NCBI GenBank assembly: GCA_009701105.1
Contig: WLKU01000076.1
Location: forward strand, 1 to 6,542
From: Actinomycetota bacterium
GTDB taxonomy: Bacteria; Actinomycetota; Acidimicrobiia; Acidimicrobiales; Ilumatobacteraceae
Direction: 5' to 3'
DNA length: 6,542 bases
Shown piece after piece: positions 4,829 through 6,542 of this stretch. Numbering within the stretch: position 1 is the stretch's first letter; each line of letters opens with the position of its first letter. The notes under the pieces are model-generated. The model saw nothing but the letters and a program-made list of their open reading frames with translations, had not been told where the DNA came from and made no database searches. Both the position numbers and the translations under genes were made by a program.

Positions 4829-5872
4829 GTGAAGAATCGCCTGTGGTTAATCGCTCTCGCATTGATTGGGACGATTGTGGTACCACCACAGAATGTGTCG
4901 GCAAAACCACAGGCGCTTCCGAAGTGCCCTTCGGTGAATTTTTTGAATCTATCGAAGTCGGTTGGTGCCGGCTCGGGTTATGCAAAACCATCTCAGAAAA
5001 TTGTGTGTTCTACTGGTGAAGTTGTTGTCACAACAAACAACATGATTAGTTTTCCATTCACTCAATTGACACCGCATCCGTTGAGTCCACAAACCTTGAC
5101 CATAAAGTTTCCACGCTCGCCGAAGGTTGCTGCCACACCGACCAATGTTGTGAATATGCTTGGCACGGCCGGTGTGTCGGTGTCTGGTCTCTTGATCTAT
5201 CCGATTACTGAAGGAGCAATTCCGGTCGAATCTGCATTTGGTGATCCGTACTACAACAAGATGTTGGATACCTGTGGTGGACACACTGGCCCCGCAAGCG
5301 AATATCACTATCACGTGCTTATGACTATTGCGATTTGTAATTTGAAAAACACTTCTATCCTCGGATATGCGATTGACGGATTTCCTATCTATGGTCCAAC
5401 TGGCTGTCTCAATGTGAAGTGCACGAAGAAAGCGGCCATGAAGTCTGGATATGTGCAGATTGGTAATCCTCAAAAGAACGTGTGGAATGCTTACAAATAC
5501 AGTGCAACACCAAGCACAACTGTGCTGGACGAATGCAACGGACGAGTACAGCCCGATGGAACATATGGCTATCACGCGACACTTTCTTTTCCTTACATAT
5601 TTGGTTGCTTTAAAGGCACACCAACCACGCAAACTGGCGGGGCAGCTGCGCCGATGACGATGGGTGGAAGCAGTGGTCAGCCTCCAGCCGGTAGTTCGCC
5701 TCCAGCAGGTAGTTCGCCTCCAGCAGGTAGTCAGCCTCCAGCAGGAGGTGCACCGCCAGTAGGTGGTCCACCACCTTCCACGACGATAAAGGCCAGCTGG
5801 ATCGAACCGTTATCGATACAAGACGTCACGTCGTTGTATTGCAACCTGTCGCTCAGTTACCAAGTTCGTTAA
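4829..5872 (+). CDS. Secreted YHYH-domain protein with Pro-rich repeat tail
   Basis: A 347-residue exported protein. The start MKNRLWLIALALIGTIVV is a signal peptide, with probable cleavage after VSA at 23-25. The body is a YHYH domain, shown by YNKMLDTCGGHTG (142-154), the name-giving YHYH at 159-162, GYAIDGFPIYG (179-189), LDECNGR (233-239) and YGYHATLSFPYIFGCFKG (246-263). The biochemical role of the domain is not established; members are extracytoplasmic and often occur beside other secreted proteins. Residues 285-317 are about 5.5 copies of a PPAGSS-like hexapeptide. The last 30 residues resemble nothing I recognise. The mature protein has nine cysteines: eight in the domain body and one (Cys338) in that tail. 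An even set fits disulfide bonding, perhaps by the DsbB/thioredoxin-like pair encoded nearby. GTG 4829 is chosen because the signal peptide begins there and no upstream in-frame start fits. Confidence 0.88.
   Translation: MKNRLWLIALALIGTIVVPPQNVSAKPQALPKCPSVNFLNLSKSVGAGSGYAKPSQKIVCSTGEVVVTTNNMISFPFTQLTPHPLSPQTLTIKFPRSPKVAATPTNVVNMLGTAGVSVSGLLIYPITEGAIPVESAFGDPYYNKMLDTCGGHTGPASEYHYHVLMTIAICNLKNTSILGYAIDGFPIYGPTGCLNVKCTKKAAMKSGYVQIGNPQKNVWNAYKYSATPSTTVLDECNGRVQPDGTYGYHATLSFPYIFGCFKGTPTTQTGGAAAPMTMGGSSGQPPAGSSPPAGSSPPAGSQPPAGGAPPVGGPPPSTTIKASWIEPLSIQDVTSLYCNLSLSYQVR
5681..5779 (+). repeat. 18-bp coding repeat (PPAGSS-type hexapeptide)
   Basis: About 5.5 in-frame units of 18 bp, the first four beginning CCTCCAGC and the last two diverged (CCGCCAGTAGGT, CCACCACCT). 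They encode PPAGSS, PPAGSS, PPAGSQ, PPAGGA, PPVGGP and PPS. The graded divergence from left to right suggests growth by slippage at the left end. It forms a flexible linker after the YHYH domain. Confidence 0.85.
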
Positions 5873-5874
5873 GA

Positions 5875-5897
5875 CGCCAACTGTCGTAGTGTTGGCG
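5875..5897. promoter_or_regulatory. Inverted repeat between YHYH gene and yjdM (operator or weak terminator)
   Basis: CGCCAAC (5875-5881) and GTTGGCG (5891-5897) form a perfect 7-bp inverted repeat with a 9-base loop, beginning 2 bp after the YHYH stop codon and ending 1 bp before the yjdM ATG. No T-run follows, so it is not a standard intrinsic terminator. The right arm overlaps the predicted yjdM -10, so a dimeric regulator or simple transcript end processing are both possible. Confidence 0.45.
5887..5892 (+). promoter_or_regulatory. Predicted -10 element of yjdM
   Basis: TAGTGT fits TANNNT and ends 6 bp before the ATG at 5899. No convincing -35 or Shine-Dalgarno is visible. It lies in the loop and right arm of the inverted repeat at 5875-5897. 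Confidence 0.45.
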
Positions 5898-5898
5898 A

Positions 5899-6261
5899 AT
5901 GAGTGAACTTTCGCCGTGTCCGAAATGTGCGTGTGTCTATACATATGAATTAGGCAACATGCTCGCGTGTCCAGAATGTGGGCATGAGTGGGCTGCTATT
6001 TCGACTGACCAAGAAGCGCCAGAGGGGGCGAGTGACGAACTCTCGGTAATTAAAGACACCGCGGGCAACATCTTGCAAGATGGTGACACGGTCACTGTGG
6101 TCAAAGATCTCAAGGTCAAGGGCAGACCAGTGTCGATCAAGGTGGGCACCAAAGTACGCAATATTCGCTTGGTGCGCGACAACGGAGATCATGACATTGA
6201 CTGCAAAGTAGACGGCTTTGGTGCGATGTACCTCAAATCAAGCGTTGTTAGGAAGGTCTAA
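5899..6261 (+). CDS. yjdM: PhnA/YjdM family zinc-ribbon protein
   Basis: A complete 120-residue cytoplasmic protein, close to the roughly 111 residues of E. coli YjdM (formerly PhnA). The N-terminal zinc ribbon has Cys7-x2-Cys10 and Cys24-x2-Cys27 (CPKC ... CPEC), with the family's VYTYELG between and GHEW after. The C-terminal SH3-like half carries the highly conserved [20 protein letters not shown] (about 51-70), LKVKG (71-75), [12 protein letters not shown] (81-92), [17 protein letters not shown] (98-114). The name refers to the phosphonate operon where it was first seen; no phosphonate genes are present here and the molecular function is unclear. The ATG at 5899 gives the family N-terminus. 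It starts 26 bp after the YHYH gene and appears to have its own promoter. Confidence 0.95.
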   Translation: MSELSPCPKCACVYTYELGNMLACPECGHEWAAISTDQEAPEGASDELSVIKDTAGNILQDGDTVTVVKDLKVKGRPVSIKVGTKVRNIRLVRDNGDHDIDCKVDGFGAMYLKSSVVRKV

Positions 6262-6309
6262 CTCCAAGCGAGTAATGCTCAAACAACTGAATTTGCCGTG
6301 CGCTGTACC

Positions 6310-6318
6310 TGTTACGGT
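6310..6318 (+). promoter_or_regulatory. Extended -10 promoter of the last gene
   Basis: TGTTACGGT holds an extended TGn plus TACGGT (6313-6318; TANNNT). The hexamer ends 6 bp before the ATG at 6325, again implying a leaderless transcript. No Shine-Dalgarno is seen in the 63-bp intergenic gap (6262-6324), which otherwise shows nothing I can name. Confidence 0.5.
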
Positions 6319-6324
6319 TCGTCA

Positions 6325-6542
6325 ATGCGCACCGTTGCTTTCCCTCACACACGTATTTTAAGTGTCCTCGTCGTTATTGCTCTTGCGATTGTTTCAAGTG
6401 CACCAGCCTTCGCGCAGCGTGTCAACGGAGTTGGTGGAGCGTGCACTAAAGCCGGTGCCACATCAAAGGTGGGCACCACCATGCTCAAGTGCGACAAAGT
6501 GAATAAAAAGTTGGTGTGGGTGTCCATGGGTGGAACCACAAA
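6325..6542 (+). CDS. Exported protein with a small two-cysteine 'C..KLVW' module (partial, 3' end outside window)
   Basis: The first 72 codons of a secreted protein. It has a basic N-terminus, a hydrophobic core ILSVLVVIALAIVSSAPAFA and a probable cleavage after AFA at residue 30. It then shows GGACTKAGATSKVG (38-51) followed by MLKCDKVNKKLVWV (53-66). The pattern of Cys40 and Cys56 in a short strand-rich module ending in KLVW recurs, from general recollection, in exported proteins of actinobacteria, usually ahead of a variable domain; its function is unknown to me. What follows is outside the window, so the main domain cannot be named. The ATG is supported by the signal peptide directly after it and by the promoter geometry. 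The minus-strand open frame over the same bases is a shadow. The window ends in the middle of a codon. Confidence 0.8.
   Translation, partial: MRTVAFPHTRILSVLVVIALAIVSSAPAFAQRVNGVGGACTKAGATSKVGTTMLKCDKVNKKLVWVSMGGTT

Noticed and set aside
4949..5632. 227-codon minus-strand open frame
   Set aside because: It is antisense to the YHYH domain, whose conserved motifs are unmistakable on the plus strand; the minus product has no recognisable motif.
6247..6262. GTTAG/CTAAC inverted repeat at the end of yjdM
   Set aside because: Only 5 bp with a 6-base loop, overlapping coding sequence and lacking a T-run; expected by chance.
1638..6542. A defence, toxin-antitoxin or biosynthetic cluster
   Set aside because: No nuclease, toxin pair, integrase or assembly-line enzyme is present; the genes are housekeeping or envelope-type, each explained by a known family.

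Overview
The window reads as a piece of chromosome from a free-living actinobacterium. An aquatic Acidimicrobiia-like lineage is my best guess, based on moderate GC, many GTG/ATG starts without a Shine-Dalgarno sequence, secreted YHYH and 'C..KLVW' type proteins, and a PhnA/YjdM gene; no marker gene is present to prove it. Nearly all of it is coding, with eight protein genes (two cut by the window edges) and one tRNA. No CRISPR array, insertion sequence, phage gene or recognisable defence system is present.

Left part (1-1600, all minus strand). A two-gene operon encodes a DsbB-type membrane oxidoreductase and a membrane-anchored thioredoxin-fold protein with a CPHC active site, joined by a TAATG stop/start overlap. 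Downstream of it, after 78 bp, begins an ABC-3 family zinc/manganese permease (ZnuB-like) that runs off the left edge. The short gap holds two near-palindromic TGAGAAT-N-ATTCCCA boxes placed around a predicted promoter, which fits a Zur-type (less likely Fur) repressor.

Middle (1638-4649, plus strand). A YqeY-like protein starts 37 bp from, and divergent to, dsbB. It is followed by a natural fusion of a DPM1-like GT2 glycosyltransferase with a class I SAM methyltransferase, and, 8 bp later, by a tandem-GNAT acetyltransferase. The spacing suggests one transcript. The last two genes may modify a polyprenol-linked or cell-envelope glycan and a small acceptor, but the substrates cannot be read from the sequence.

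Right part (4632-6542). A minus-strand tRNA-Arg(CCG) faces the acetyltransferase. Its 3' end (end of the T arm, acceptor strand, discriminator and flank) is present three times in tandem with a 19-bp period, and the outermost copy encodes the last residues and stop codon of the acetyltransferase. This is the most unusual structure in the window and resembles an integration or excision scar at a tRNA attachment site, or a slippage product. Beyond it lie a secreted YHYH-domain protein with a Pro-rich repeat tail, a PhnA/YjdM zinc-ribbon protein, and the start of another exported small-domain protein. For four plus-strand genes (1638, 4829, 5899, 6325) a -10-like hexamer ends exactly 6 bp before the start codon and no Shine-Dalgarno is visible, suggesting leaderless transcripts.

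Functional theme: extracytoplasmic thiol oxidation (DsbB plus thioredoxin-like protein), metal import, and exported proteins with paired cysteines that could be clients of that thiol system. This link is inference.
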